A stretch of DNA of 64,000 bases, taken from Sedimentibacter sp. MB35-C1 (GTDB lineage: Bacteria > Bacillota > Clostridia > Tissierellales > Sedimentibacteraceae). This document shows, one piece after another, positions 51,145 through 61,200 of this stretch. Position numbers and translations under genes: made by a program. Where the stretch lies: NCBI RefSeq assembly GCF_030913635.1, contig NZ_CP133188.1, positions 3,100,001 to 3,164,000 of the forward strand. Reading direction: 5' to 3'. Numbering within the stretch: the stretch's first letter is position 1; every line of letters begins with the position of its first letter. The notes below the pieces were generated by a model, which was not told the origin of the DNA, ran no database searches, and saw only the letters and a list, made by a program, of their open reading frames with translations.

Positions 51145-54100
51145 TTAATTTACTAAAGCTTTGTTAAATTTATTTATTGTTCCTTCAAATGATGCATAGA
51201 TAACTGGAATAATAACCATTGTCAAGAATGTTGAGGCAGTCATACCTCCTATAACTGCAATAGCCAGAGGTGAAAACCTCTCCGAACCCAGTGCCAATTG
51301 CGCAGCCAAAGGAATCATACCTGTTATATCTGACAGAGCAGTCATCATAATTGGTCTGAATCTTGATTTAACTGCTTGGGTTATGGCTTCATTAAGTTCA
51401 ATTCCTTCTTTTTTCCTTTCATTTATAAACTCAACCAGCAATATTGCATTATTTACAACTGTACCTACCAGAAGTATAAATCCCAAAAGAACCGGCATAG
51501 AAATATACTTTCCCGTCAAACCTAAGGCTGGGGCTATACCGATTACTACCAAGGGTATCGATGCCATAACAGTAACAGGTTGCATAAATGATTTAAACTG
51601 TGGTACAAGTATCAAATAAACCAATATTACAGACAACGATAAAAGAAACATCATGTCTTTTGCTGAATCAGACATACTTTGCTGTTCTCCCGTCAGTTCT
51701 ATTGCGTAACCGCTTGGAACAGGATAGTTTTTTATTATCTTGTTAATATCTTTTGTTATATGGCTGAATGCTCTTGAATGAGTGTATCCCAATATGTCTA
51801 TTGTGTATTCCAAATCTTCTCTTGTAATTAAATTTGCTCTTTCATTTAACTCAATATCTGCCAATTCTCTTAAAGGAACTTTCACACCCAAAGGAGCATT
51901 AATATATGTGTCTAAAAGACTGTCTGCTGACTCTTTGTACTCATCCATATATTCAACTGAAATTCCCACATTATCAGATTCGTCAATATCCAAATCAGTT
52001 CCTACAATTCCTTCCATTGAGTTATATATTTGATTAGCAACTTGAGCATTTGTCAACCCAAGTTCCTGAATACGGGATTCATTCATTATAATATTCATTT
52101 GTAAGTTATCCACGTTGAAGCTTTTGTATAAATTAGTTGTTCCTTCAACCTTAGCAATTTCTTGCTGCAGCTTGTCAGCAATGTTATAAAGTATCTCTTG
52201 ATCAGCACCGCTTATTTTTATGTCTATAGGAGCAGCAGCACTGGATGAAGCAGTTCCTCCTTGTTCTTTAACGGAATATCTTTTTATGCCTGGAATTTTT
52301 TTAATTTCATCTCTCAACCTTTCTTGAAATTCCCATATAGTTTCATCTCTTTCAATCCTAGTTGTCAAATTGATGGTAAGTAATGCTTGATTAGTACTCA
52401 TTACTCCAAAATCACTGAGCATGTTACTATCTCTTTCATAGCCTATTTGTGCATCATAATTTATAACGATTTCTTCTTTTGCTAAAAAATTTTCAATATA
52501 TTCTACAGCCCTGCTTGTTTCTTCTATTCTTGTTCCTGGCTCCATTTCAACAGATACAAATGTTTTTCCGCTGTCAAATTGAGGAAGCATTTCCATTCCG
52601 TTATTAGCTAAAAATCTACCGCTTAAAACAAGAAGAACCAAGGCAATTAATATGGTTTTTACTTTGTTTTTCAAAGCTAATTTCAATACACTTATATAAA
52701 ATTCACTTAATTTAGCCATCAATTTGTTCCACGGTAATGAAATCTTATCAATTAATTTTTCAGCTTTTGCAAATTCAAATTTACTGAGCATTACCGTAAA
52801 CAACGGTATAATTAATAATGAAATCAATATAGAGGAACCTATTGCAAATATTACTGTTAAAGAAAGAGGTCTAAAAATTTCCCCTACAAAACCTTCTATG
52901 AACAAAAGAGGTATTAAAACAACCAATGTTGTTGTTGCACCTGCTATATTAGCCATCGCTATTTCATTAGTTCCATCAATGGCAGCAGCAATTATATCTT
53001 TATTTTGATTCCTATGAGATACGATATTTTCAACAACTACTATGGATGCATCAACAACAAATCCTATGCTGAGAATTAACGCTGACAAAGTAACCATATC
53101 TAACTTCATATCGAAAAACTTCATAAGGGCCAACGTAGTTAAAAATACCAGCGGCATTGACATGGAGACTACCAACGACTGGCTGACATTGGATATAAAA
53201 AGCATTATAAGTATTATTGTAAAAACCATTGACATTAATACACTAGATGACATATTGTCAACCATCTGATTAGTAAAAATCGAGTCATCTTGTGCGATTT
53301 CAAATTGAATAAAAGGATATTTATCTTTTAATACTTCAACTTCTTTTATGATGTCCTCAACAACTTCCACTGTATTGGCATCACTTCTTTTTAATACTAA
53401 TAGCGCAATACCTTCATTTCCGTTGTATCTGTAATTGCTTTCCAAATCTTCTGTAGTAAATTCTACTTCTGCTATATCTTTTAAATAAATTGCATTTCCA
53501 TCCTTCAACGGAATTCTTATGTTTTCAATATCATTAGTGGTTTTTAAATCTTCTTCAATTCTTATTAATACTTCCTTATTGGCATCTGTTAATTTTCCTC
53601 CAGGTGCCTTAATATTATTTTGGGCAAGTAAGGAAGATACTTGTTCTAAAGTAAGTCCGTAAGAATTAAGTCTGTTTTTATCCACATTAACCTTAACCAA
53701 GGATTTGTATCCGCCAAAAATATCAACTGAAGCAATTCCATCTAAAAGTTGCAAACTAAAACCTATTTCATCTTCAGCTATTTGTCTTACTGTTCTTAAG
53801 TCAACTGAATTACTGTTTAAGCTCAATGTTAAAACCGGCTTATCTGAAGTACTGAATTTTAATACCTTCGGCTCACCCATATTTGAAGGCAATTTGTTTC
53901 TTATTCTACTGATAGCATTTTGTATGTCAATTGCTGCCTCGTCAATATTTGTTGCATAGCTGAACTCCAGCGTTATAACTGCAATGTTATCCTGACTTGT
54001 GGATTTTATATTGGAAATACCCTCCAGCTTTCCAAATTCATCTTCCATTGGCTCAACAACATCTTTGACAACATCTTGAGAAGAAGCGCCTGGATACTGA

Positions 54101-54246
54101 GTAATTACGGTTACTGTAGGGGCGTTAGTATCTGGAGACAATTGTGTCTTTAATGAAATCCTTGAATATATTCCAAAAATCACTATTGCTATAGCAACAG
54201 ATAATATGAAATATTTGTTTTTAATTGAAAATCTGCCTATATTCAT
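51145..54246 (-). CDS. RND-family efflux transporter (HAE1/AcrB-like)
   Basis: A 1033-aa protein of full family length. The N-terminal helix is followed by the porter signature (APTVTVITQYPGASSQDVVKDVVEPMEDEFGKLEGI), twelve predicted helices, and two large external loops. The TM4 proton-relay region reads SIGFVVDASIVVVENI, with one Asp where AcrB has two. The C-terminal half has GTVVNNAILLVEFIN and SRFRPIMMTALSDITGMIP. It should export drugs or metabolites using a proton or ion gradient. Its start overlaps the adaptor stop (TAATG). Last gene of the TolC-TetR-adaptor-RND operon. Confidence 0.92.
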   Translation of the reverse strand: MNIGRFSIKNKYFILSVAIAIVIFGIYSRISLKTQLSPDTNAPTVTVITQYPGASSQDVVKDVVEPMEDEFGKLEGISNIKSTSQDNIAVITLEFSYATNIDEAAIDIQNAISRIRNKLPSNMGEPKVLKFSTSDKPVLTLSLNSNSVDLRTVRQIAEDEIGFSLQLLDGIASVDIFGGYKSLVKVNVDKNRLNSYGLTLEQVSSLLAQNNIKAPGGKLTDANKEVLIRIEEDLKTTNDIENIRIPLKDGNAIYLKDIAEVEFTTEDLESNYRYNGNEGIALLVLKRSDANTVEVVEDIIKEVEVLKDKYPFIQFEIAQDDSIFTNQMVDNMSSSVLMSMVFTIILIMLFISNVSQSLVVSMSMPLVFLTTLALMKFFDMKLDMVTLSALILSIGFVVDASIVVVENIVSHRNQNKDIIAAAIDGTNEIAMANIAGATTTLVVLIPLLFIEGFVGEIFRPLSLTVIFAIGSSILISLLIIPLFTVMLSKFEFAKAEKLIDKISLPWNKLMAKLSEFYISVLKLALKNKVKTILIALVLLVLSGRFLANNGMEMLPQFDSGKTFVSVEMEPGTRIEETSRAVEYIENFLAKEEIVINYDAQIGYERDSNMLSDFGVMSTNQALLTINLTTRIERDETIWEFQERLRDEIKKIPGIKRYSVKEQGGTASSSAAAPIDIKISGADQEILYNIADKLQQEIAKVEGTTNLYKSFNVDNLQMNIIMNESRIQELGLTNAQVANQIYNSMEGIVGTDLDIDESDNVGISVEYMDEYKESADSLLDTYINAPLGVKVPLRELADIELNERANLITREDLEYTIDILGYTHSRAFSHITKDINKIIKNYPVPSGYAIELTGEQQSMSDSAKDMMFLLSLSVILVYLILVPQFKSFMQPVTVMASIPLVVIGIAPALGLTGKYISMPVLLGFILLVGTVVNNAILLVEFINERKKEGIELNEAITQAVKSRFRPIMMTALSDITGMIPLAAQLALGSERFSPLAIAVIGGMTASTFLTMVIIPVIYASFEGTINKFNKALVN

Positions 54247-55511
54247 TATTCTTCTCCTTTAAAAACATAAACAACTGCATTTTCATAAAGTTTGGATAAA
54301 TTTGTGATTGCTATTTTATCTCCTCCTTTAAGCCCCTTAGTTACTTCAGTACTCTCCCCCATAGTAATGCCTGTTGTTATTTCAGTTTCTTTAACTATGC
54401 CGTCCATATACAAATAGACTATATTCTTGTTGTTTAAATTTTTTATAGAATTTTTTGGTATAATTAATTTATCTTTCGCTTCGTTTGCAATAATTTTAAC
54501 CTCTGCGCTGTTACCTGAAAACAGCATGTATGATTTTTCATTTTGAATAGGACCTAATTCTATTAGTCCGATCCTCGTGTTGGGATTTACATTAGGAACA
54601 ATTTTACTTACTGCTGTAGTTATTTCACCTTCTAAACCGTTTATTTTTAAGTCACCTTTGCTGCCAACAAATATTCTGTTAATGTCACGTTCAGATACAT
54701 TAACCTTAACTATCAATTCTTTATTGTCATCAATGGCAACTAAGGGTTTTCCAACTACAGCCAAATCCCCCACGTCTCCTTCAATCATTTTAACCACACC
54801 GCTTATTGGCGCCTTAATAACTGTGTCTTCAATTTTTACATTAAGTTCATTTATTGATGAATTTAATTCTTCCATTTGCTTTAATGCCATGTCTTTTTCA
54901 TGAACTAAGTTTTCATAAGAATTTTGGGTTGTTGCTTTTAGTTCCTCTAATTTAAGATAAGCATTGTTTGTTTCTTGCACTAATTTGTCAAATGTTGTTT
55001 TAGGAATTGCTCCTTCTTCATACAAACCTTCATAATTACTTTTTTCGCTTTTCAAATATTCATAATTTGACTGAGCTGTTTCAAGTTGTTTAAGAAGCGG
55101 ATTTGTTTCATAAAAATCATTTATTTCATTGACTAGATAATTATAATTTGTTTTTAATGTTTCAAGTTTCTTTTGTACTGTTTCAAGACTTGCTTTTAGT
55201 TGGCTGTCATCAATTTTTATCAATAAATCTCCATATTTGACAATACTTCCTTCTTCAACATAGACTTGAACGATCTGCCCTGCTATGGAAGGTGATATGG
55301 TTGTAGAGCTTTTAGGTTCAATTGTACCTACATAGTTTATTGTTTCTGTCAGATTGCCTTTGACAACAGTTTCAAGTTTTATGGGAATACCAAGATCTGA
55401 ATTTTTTGCGGCGCTTTCTTTGCTGCCTGAAGCTGAGTTGATGTTTTTAACAACTGCAGCTAAAATTACTAATGAAAATATAACAATCAATATAAGCTTT
55501 TTTTTATTCAT
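54246..55511 (-). CDS. RND periplasmic adaptor (membrane fusion protein)
   Basis: A 421-aa adaptor with an N-terminal membrane anchor (LILIVIFSLVILAAVV) and a lipoyl half (NYVGTIEPKSSTTISPSIAGQIVQVYVEEGSIVKYGDLLIKID). A coiled-coil hairpin follows (about 100-235), then the second lipoyl half (TVIKAPISGVVKMIEGDVGDLAVVGKPLVAI) and beta-barrel and membrane-proximal domains. It is coupled to the RND gene by a one-base overlap. RBS GGAG. It would bridge the RND pump to the TolC-like protein. Confidence 0.9.
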   Translation of the reverse strand: MNKKKLILIVIFSLVILAAVVKNINSASGSKESAAKNSDLGIPIKLETVVKGNLTETINYVGTIEPKSSTTISPSIAGQIVQVYVEEGSIVKYGDLLIKIDDSQLKASLETVQKKLETLKTNYNYLVNEINDFYETNPLLKQLETAQSNYEYLKSEKSNYEGLYEEGAIPKTTFDKLVQETNNAYLKLEELKATTQNSYENLVHEKDMALKQMEELNSSINELNVKIEDTVIKAPISGVVKMIEGDVGDLAVVGKPLVAIDDNKELIVKVNVSERDINRIFVGSKGDLKINGLEGEITTAVSKIVPNVNPNTRIGLIELGPIQNEKSYMLFSGNSAEVKIIANEAKDKLIIPKNSIKNLNNKNIVYLYMDGIVKETEITTGITMGESTEVTKGLKGGDKIAITNLSKLYENAVVYVFKGEE

Positions 55512-55529
55512 AGATGATCTCCAATCTTA

Positions 55530-56081
55530 CTATACTAATGTTTTAATTGTTTCATATAACTTAATTGTATCTTTGAAGGTATCGCTGCCTGTTAGAGATT
55601 CAAAAATAATTAAACCCACAATAGTTGACAATATAATTTGTGCCATATACTCAATTGTTTTTTCGCCAGACTTCATATACCCGTCTCTCATATAATGCAT
55701 AAGTTCATCAAAAACTTTTGAAAATATGCTTTTTAGCATATTTTTTATTTCATCATTAAATTGAGCTTCATATATGGTACAAATAAATAAATCTCTGTTT
55801 TTTCTCAATGTGCTTGTTCTTTCTTCTATGATTTTCTCAATAACCTGCTCTGAATTTAGCTTAGTTTTTGATGAGTTGAAGTTTAACATTGGTTTGACAA
55901 TGAATTTAGATATAGTCTCACAAAACAGGTTATTCTTTGTTTCAAAGTGCCTGAACAATGTTATTTCTGCCACTTCTGCAAAAGAAGAAATTTCTTTTGT
56001 AGTAGAACCGGCATATCCTTTTTTAGAAAACACCTCTCTAGCTGCATTTAAAATTCTTTCTCTTGTATCTTCTTCTTTCAT
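55530..56081 (-). CDS. TetR-family regulator of the efflux operon
   Basis: About 183 aa with the N-terminal TetR HTH TRERILNAAREVFSKKGYAGSTTKEISSFAEVAEITLFRHFETKNNLF and a helical ligand domain. The ATG at 56081 is preferred; a longer reading to 56126 would overlap the end of the TolC gene. It is embedded between the TolC-like and adaptor genes. The dyad GTAAGT-N4-ACTTAC upstream of the operon is a natural binding site, so it is probably an autorepressor of the pump. Confidence 0.85.
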   Translation of the reverse strand: MKEEDTRERILNAAREVFSKKGYAGSTTKEISSFAEVAEITLFRHFETKNNLFCETISKFIVKPMLNFNSSKTKLNSEQVIEKIIEERTSTLRKNRDLFICTIYEAQFNDEIKNMLKSIFSKVFDELMHYMRDGYMKSGEKTIEYMAQIILSTIVGLIIFESLTGSDTFKDTIKLYETIKTLV

Positions 56082-56097
56082 AGCTGGACCATCATTT

Positions 56098-57204
56098 CTA
56101 ATAACCGATTCCATATGATGCTTCAAAACTTAGCTTAGCCAGATTATAGTTGTGGAGAGACTGAACATATGACAATTCTGCATTATAAAGCATATTTTGA
56201 GCATTTAACACATCCATTTGAATTCCAACTCCTGCTTCGTAGGAAAGTTGTGACAATCTGTATGCTTCTTCAAGACTTGCTATATTTTTTTCATAAACAC
56301 CTACAGCCCTAGAAGCTTTTTGCATATTTAAATAAGCATTATTGACACTTAGCTCAACACTTTGCATTGCATCACTTAATTCATTAATAGCTTTTTCTTT
56401 TTCAAAATTTGCTGCTCTGTAATCATATGTGTTTTCTGCGCTGTAATTTGAAACTATATCAAAATACAATCTTGAAACTTCAGTGTTTTCCTGAGCTTGA
56501 ATTACTTCAATTCTGTTTTTTTGTGCTTCTGAAACTTTATCTGTTAAATCGATGTTATATGACATCTTCAAGCTCATTTTATTTATAACATCGTCAGTTA
56601 AATTTACTTTTATATCAAATGGAAGTCCTAATAGCTTGTTAAATTCCATTTTTTTGTATGTTAAATCATCCTTAGCATTTGATAATGCTAATTTAGCTTC
56701 CTCAACTGCTGCCTGTGCTGTTAAAACTTCCTGTTTTATGCCTGTGCCAATCTTAAATTTTACCTCTGCAATTCTTTGTTGCTCCTGAAAACGTAAGACA
56801 TTTTCTTCTTTTACTTCAATGTCTTTTATACTTCTGCTAATTTCATAATAGCCGTTCTTAATTCCAAGCTCTATTTTTTGCTCTATTAATTCTTTGCTTT
56901 TTCTCGACAGTTTAACAGCCATCTCAGATTGTCTTTTGTAATATCCCTTTGACAACAGTTTAGTTTCAATCATGGAATTTTCGGGAGCTTTTGACCATAA
57001 TAATGAAGCTTTTTTGGAAATGACTTGATTTTTTTCAATATCAAGCTGAGCAATTTTTAAGGCTTCATTGTTTTTTAACCCAAGCTCTACAGCTTCCTCC
57101 ATAGAAAGATTGTATATCTTATTTTGAGACTGCTCCTCAGCATAAGTGATGCTAAATGTTAATATAAGCATTGCTGTCAGTAATACTATTATATTTTTAA
57201 TCAA
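56098..57204 (-). CDS. TolC-family outer-membrane-efflux-like protein
   Basis: About 368 aa. It has a signal peptide (IIVLLTAMLILTFSITYAEEQ) and two related helical repeats of the TolC/OEP pattern (NLSMEEAVELGLKNNEALKIAQLDIEKN and AQKNRIEVIQAQEN...). Long coiled-coil helices contain GIKQEVLTAQAAVEEAKLALSNAKDDLTYKKMEFNKLLGLP. The TTG at 57204 is chosen because AGGTGA lies just before it; the GTG at 57213 is within that site. It is first of the pump operon. TolC proteins are normally outer-membrane channels. Their presence beside SLH S-layer genes may mean a diderm-like envelope or a TolC homologue with another location. Confidence 0.87.
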   Translation of the reverse strand: MIKNIIVLLTAMLILTFSITYAEEQSQNKIYNLSMEEAVELGLKNNEALKIAQLDIEKNQVISKKASLLWSKAPENSMIETKLLSKGYYKRQSEMAVKLSRKSKELIEQKIELGIKNGYYEISRSIKDIEVKEENVLRFQEQQRIAEVKFKIGTGIKQEVLTAQAAVEEAKLALSNAKDDLTYKKMEFNKLLGLPFDIKVNLTDDVINKMSLKMSYNIDLTDKVSEAQKNRIEVIQAQENTEVSRLYFDIVSNYSAENTYDYRAANFEKEKAINELSDAMQSVELSVNNAYLNMQKASRAVGVYEKNIASLEEAYRLSQLSYEAGVGIQMDVLNAQNMLYNAELSYVQSLHNYNLAKLSFEASYGIGY

Positions 57205-57228
57205 TGTAATCACCTCATTTTAAGCTTT

Positions 57229-57244
57229 GTAAGTACTAACTTAC
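57229..57244 (-). promoter_or_regulatory. TetR-type operator before the efflux operon
   Basis: GTAAGT-ACTA-ACTTAC is a perfect 6+6 dyad 25 bases upstream of the TolC-like start, in the promoter interval between that gene and the S-layer terminator. The TetR encoded in the operon is the likely ligand. Confidence 0.7.
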
Positions 57245-57249
57245 ATATA

Positions 57250-57291
57250 TTTTAAAAAAATCTGCCGACTTTCATCGGCAGGTTTTTTAAT
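57250..57291 (-). terminator. Terminator of the S-layer gene
   Basis: CTGCCGA/TCGGCAG stem with AAAAAA and TTTTTT on its flanks, directly after the S-layer stop at 57296. Confidence 0.88.
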
Positions 57292-57295
57292 AATT

Positions 57296-60214
57296 TTATC
57301 TGTCGTATACTGAGATATATTCAGTAACTGTTTCTTCAGGTACATCATAGATGTGAAGCATATCTCCATCAGTTAAATCTCCAAGAGATAATATCTTGTT
57401 TTCAAGATTTCTGTGTGATATATCAACATCGTAGTAGAATGATTCGTTGCCATATTTGTCAACATCTACGAACCAAGTCATATCTTCGTCTTCATCAGTT
57501 CCCACTGCCATAACTTCGATAATTCCGTTCTTAGTGTCAACTCCACCACTTACTATTTCAAACTTGTCAAATTCAAAACTAAAGTCTGAAGCTTTGTATC
57601 CTTCTGCTATATTATCAAGTTTTCCATCAGTTGTATTCCATTTTGCAATTACTACATCATCTAATTTAATGTCATTTTTATCAACTGTTGCAGCCTTAAT
57701 GCTTGAACCTGTTGTTACTTCAACCCCTGCAACTACTTTAAACATGTTGTTTGTCATTTCATCAGCATCAGCATAGAATATTGTTCTATCTACTTTATTT
57801 GCCTTATCTAAATCATTTCCGCTTGCAGTAAAGTTAACAAGAACTTTTTCTTGTAAGCTGTTTTGAGTTGATTTACTTAAATCACCTGCATAGTATTCAA
57901 CAATTTCATCTTCTACAGCCATGAATACATACAATCCTTCTTTTCTAATTTCACGTTTTAATACATAACCATAGTCATTTTTGCCTAAAGCAAAATCTTC
58001 TGAATCTTCATAGTAGAATACCATGGCTTCTAATTCATTATCATCACTGCTTGAAACAGCTTTAAATGATCCTGAATTAATATCAGCTATATCTGCCCAA
58101 GTATAAGCATCTGCATCAACAAATTTCATAGTATCTAAATCATTTACAGCAACACCATAAAATACTGTTTCATCGCTTACATAGTATATTTTTCCACCAA
58201 TTTTTATTCTGTCGTAATCGTCATCGATATCTTTGTAGTCAAAAGTTTCTGAATTATCAATTTCTTCAACTACATCGATAGCTGAGATTGTTCCATCACT
58301 GTTGAATTCAACATCTACCAAAGTACCTTGCGGTAACATAGCAGTAACATTATTCATAGTTGCACTCACAGATAAATCTTCTTCTGCTCCATTAAATTCA
58401 GTTTCATCTTCAGTAAATTCATATGTTATATCATCACCAAACTGATTGATAAGTTCAACATAATATTTATAGCCTGCTGTTCTTGATGCCCATGGTTCTA
58501 CAGTTACTACGTAATAATCATCATCTCCTGTGTTAACAGCAGTTGTGACGTGACGTCCGTAATTCCATCCTTCAGTTTCTTCATAGTATTTACCAATATA
58601 GACTACTACATTTTCGCCAACCATATCTTCCAAATCAGATAATCTGTCATCATCTGCAACCCACTCATAAGCTCCTGGGTTAGTTGCCAATGAATCTATA
58701 GTATCATTTTCATCAGTACTCATTGTAAATGCAGGACCTACTGATATGCTCTTGCCGTCAACTACAAGTGTATAATCCCAGTACATATTGTTATCAGAAT
58801 CTACAGAATCCAATATACCTTCAATCTTATAGTCATAAGCTTCAAGTACATATGCTCCTGATACTTCCCAGAAATAAAGTACATCATCAGCTGCTAAAGC
58901 TTCTAAATCTGCAACTTCGCCATTTTTCATTACAACATAATCTTCGCCATCAAGTTTCAATGTGCTTTCACTGTCGCTATACATAAAGTATTTAACTTTT
59001 TCGTCTTTTAAATTAACATCTGTAATAACTACAGGAGAATCATAGTTAACCATATCCATAAATATGATATCATCATCATCATTTAATATTACTTTACCTG
59101 CTACTTCACCTAATTCTGCATAGCCTACTCCAACTTTTGATGAAGCCATATCTTCAAGATCAGTAACTCTTTCATAATTGTAGAATACAATAGCATCTTC
59201 AGCTATTTCAAATTCATCATCTATTTCATCTAATGCAATTTCTATTCCACCATCTTTGATTTTGTAATTATCCTCATCACTCTCAGTAATGTCAACAATC
59301 CAGTCCCATGCAATTACATCTCTTGCATCAGTAGTATCTTGAATTGATATTACTAATTCATCATCTTCAATTTTCCCATCAGTGTCTGTATCTCTTACAA
59401 ATACAGTAACTTCATGTCCAAGAACTGCATCAGCATCAATAGAATCTATCTTTTTGAATGTGTATGTCTTGCCTGCTTCAGTTTTAATTTTAACTTCGTC
59501 TGCATCTAACTTAGTTAATGAATGTGATGCTGTTTCAGCTACATACGCTTCTTCTAATTCAAATACATTCAAGTACTTTGTAAGAAGCGTATCATCTGTA
59601 ATCTTCCAAGTTTGATCTCCAGATGTTACTTCAGTTAAGTCCATTAAATCAATATCTAATGCCTTATTAACTAAATTTGAAACAACGCCTCTTTTTGCTG
59701 GATCATTATAATTGAATTTAACACCTAGTGTTAATCCGACTTCAGAAGCTTTTGTTAAATAGTTTGAAGGCCATACATTGCTGTTTAAAGCAGGTTCATA
59801 ACCTAATAAACGTACCAACATTGCCACTGCTTCCGAATATGTTACTTGAGCTTCAGGTTTAAATGTTCCGTCAGGATATCCAACTATTATTCCTTGTGCA
59901 GTTGCTAAGTTAACATATCCGCTTGCCCAGTGAGTTCCTCTCATATCAGCAAATTTTGTGTTATCTACTGAATCTACTGCAATATCCTCCATACCTAATG
60001 CACGAATTACAATTGCTGCAAATTCAGCTCTTGTAATTGAATTGTCCGGTTTGAATGTTCCGTCTTCGTAACCAACAATTATGTCTAATGCTGTAAGTCT
60101 TGCTACTGCGTCTGCGTAGTCAGTTCCTTCAACATCAGATGGTAAAGCAAAGGCAAAACTGAAACTTGAAAGAATCATAGCCATTGCTAAAACTAATGAT
60201 AAAACTCTTTTCAT
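57296..60214 (-). CDS. Probable major S-layer protein with N-terminal SLH domains
   Basis: A 972-aa secreted protein. It has a signal peptide (residues 1-25, ALVLAMAMILSSFSFAFA) and three SLH domains at about 27-200: YADAVARLTALDIIVGYEDGTFKPDNSITRAEFA, FADMRGTHWASGYVNLATAQGIIVGYPDGTFKP and a third, degenerate one near VWPSNYLTKASEVGLTLG. An acidic, Asp/Glu/Tyr-rich beta ectodomain of about 770 residues follows. The overall acidity, low cysteine content and single-gene unit with strong RBS (AGGAGG) and long leader fit a major S-layer subunit. It differs from the two giant SLH proteins by having the SLH part at the amino end. No homologue is named. Confidence 0.86.
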   Translation of the reverse strand: MKRVLSLVLAMAMILSSFSFAFALPSDVEGTDYADAVARLTALDIIVGYEDGTFKPDNSITRAEFAAIVIRALGMEDIAVDSVDNTKFADMRGTHWASGYVNLATAQGIIVGYPDGTFKPEAQVTYSEAVAMLVRLLGYEPALNSNVWPSNYLTKASEVGLTLGVKFNYNDPAKRGVVSNLVNKALDIDLMDLTEVTSGDQTWKITDDTLLTKYLNVFELEEAYVAETASHSLTKLDADEVKIKTEAGKTYTFKKIDSIDADAVLGHEVTVFVRDTDTDGKIEDDELVISIQDTTDARDVIAWDWIVDITESDEDNYKIKDGGIEIALDEIDDEFEIAEDAIVFYNYERVTDLEDMASSKVGVGYAELGEVAGKVILNDDDDIIFMDMVNYDSPVVITDVNLKDEKVKYFMYSDSESTLKLDGEDYVVMKNGEVADLEALAADDVLYFWEVSGAYVLEAYDYKIEGILDSVDSDNNMYWDYTLVVDGKSISVGPAFTMSTDENDTIDSLATNPGAYEWVADDDRLSDLEDMVGENVVVYIGKYYEETEGWNYGRHVTTAVNTGDDDYYVVTVEPWASRTAGYKYYVELINQFGDDITYEFTEDETEFNGAEEDLSVSATMNNVTAMLPQGTLVDVEFNSDGTISAIDVVEEIDNSETFDYKDIDDDYDRIKIGGKIYYVSDETVFYGVAVNDLDTMKFVDADAYTWADIADINSGSFKAVSSSDDNELEAMVFYYEDSEDFALGKNDYGYVLKREIRKEGLYVFMAVEDEIVEYYAGDLSKSTQNSLQEKVLVNFTASGNDLDKANKVDRTIFYADADEMTNNMFKVVAGVEVTTGSSIKAATVDKNDIKLDDVVIAKWNTTDGKLDNIAEGYKASDFSFEFDKFEIVSGGVDTKNGIIEVMAVGTDEDEDMTWFVDVDKYGNESFYYDVDISHRNLENKILSLGDLTDGDMLHIYDVPEETVTEYISVYDR

Positions 60215-60322
60215 CTTATCCTCCTATAAAAATAATTTAAGTTTAGTGATTAAGAGCAAGGACTCTAGCGTTCACCGTGTATTAAATTTAGCTTTTTTGT
60301 ATAACAAATACAATAGTCAATG

Positions 60323-60353
60323 AATGTGTAATTGTAAGGTGTTCTTACACATT
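60323..60353. promoter_or_regulatory. Inverted repeat upstream of the S-layer gene
   Basis: AATGTGTAA-N13-TTACACATT is a perfect 9+9 dyad about 110 bases upstream of the S-layer start. It can be an operator, or a hairpin in a long leader; the promoter itself is not certain (candidates TTACAA/TATTGT and TTGTTA/TAATAC with 16-17 bp spacing). Confidence 0.45.
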
Positions 60354-60522
60354 ACCGTAAATGTAAATCACTTTTTTGTTGTTTTGTAATAAAAATGTAA
60401 TATAGAAAATTGAGAACAAAAGTATCAAATGTAACTTAATATTTAATAGGTAAGCGCCAAAAAAGAAGCCGAATAGAAAGACACATCTAAGTGTGCTAAA
60501 GTAGCAAACGAGGAGGTGTAAA

Positions 60523-60849
60523 ATGAGAAGATACAAAGAAGAATAGAAAGAAGAAATACTGAGGAAATTCGAAGAATCAGGGAAGACAGCAACAGAATTT
60601 GGTAAAGAAATCGGAGTACATAGGATAACACTATTAAAATGGGTAAAGGCAAAAAAAGCTAAAAATACCACAGCTAATGATGTAGAAAAAAAAGTAGAAG
60701 TTAAAATAGAAAAAATATTAACAAGCCAAAAGGAACAACCGAAGAATACTTTAATAGTATTGGGAATGAACGGATGCGTCTTGCAAATAGGAGATGAATT
60801 CAATCAATTGACACTAAAGAACATATTGGAAGTGGTAAAGCAACTATGA
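60523..60849 (+). pseudogene. IS66 OrfA (TnpA-like) with in-frame stop
   Basis: A good AGGAGG site precedes an ATG whose codon 8 is TAG. The continuing frame encodes a small HTH protein (ILRKFEESGKTATEFGKEIGVHRITLLKWVKAKKA) to the stop at 60849. The single nonsense codon inactivates it. Its end overlaps the start of the OrfB relic by 4 bases, as in intact IS66 elements. Confidence 0.8.
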
Positions 60850-61199
60850 TGGAAGCGTTCATAAAGGAAGCAGCACACATATACATAGCCTGTGGAAAAA
60901 CAGCTTTTAGAAAACAAATGGAAACGCTTAGTACATATGGTAGTAAATAAATTTAGCTTAGATCCGTATACAGGAAACAGTGTATTCATATTTTGCAATA
61001 AAAAGAGAAACGCAATCAAGGTATTGCGATTTGAAGACAACAGTTTTATACTTGCACATAAAAAATTAATAGACGCAGGCGAAATGAAATTTCAATGGTC
61101 GAAGAACGAAGAAGAAGTAAAGATATAACATTAGAACAGCTTAGATGGCTGTTACAAGGACTAACCATTGAACCAAAAACAGTTAATCAAGAAAAGTAA
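60846..61199 (+). pseudogene. IS66 OrfB (TnpB) with frameshifts
   Basis: The frame opens with AAHIYIACGKTAFRKQMETL, the IS66 TnpB pattern (YLACGxTDMRK). It then shifts at about 60925 into VVNKFSLDPYTGNSVFIFCNKKRNAIKVLRFEDN, and shifts again near 61120 into DITLEQLRWLLQGLTIEPK, ending at 61199. Two frameshifts make it inactive. Confidence 0.82.
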
Positions 61200-61200
61200 A

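Larger units (their letters stand above)
60450..61199 (+). mobile_element. IS66-family element, left-end remnant
   Basis: GTAAGCGCC at 60450 looks like an IS66-type terminus. It is followed by degenerate tnpA-like and tnpB-like genes in the usual overlapping order. The large tnpC transposase gene and the right end are missing. Confidence 0.75.
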
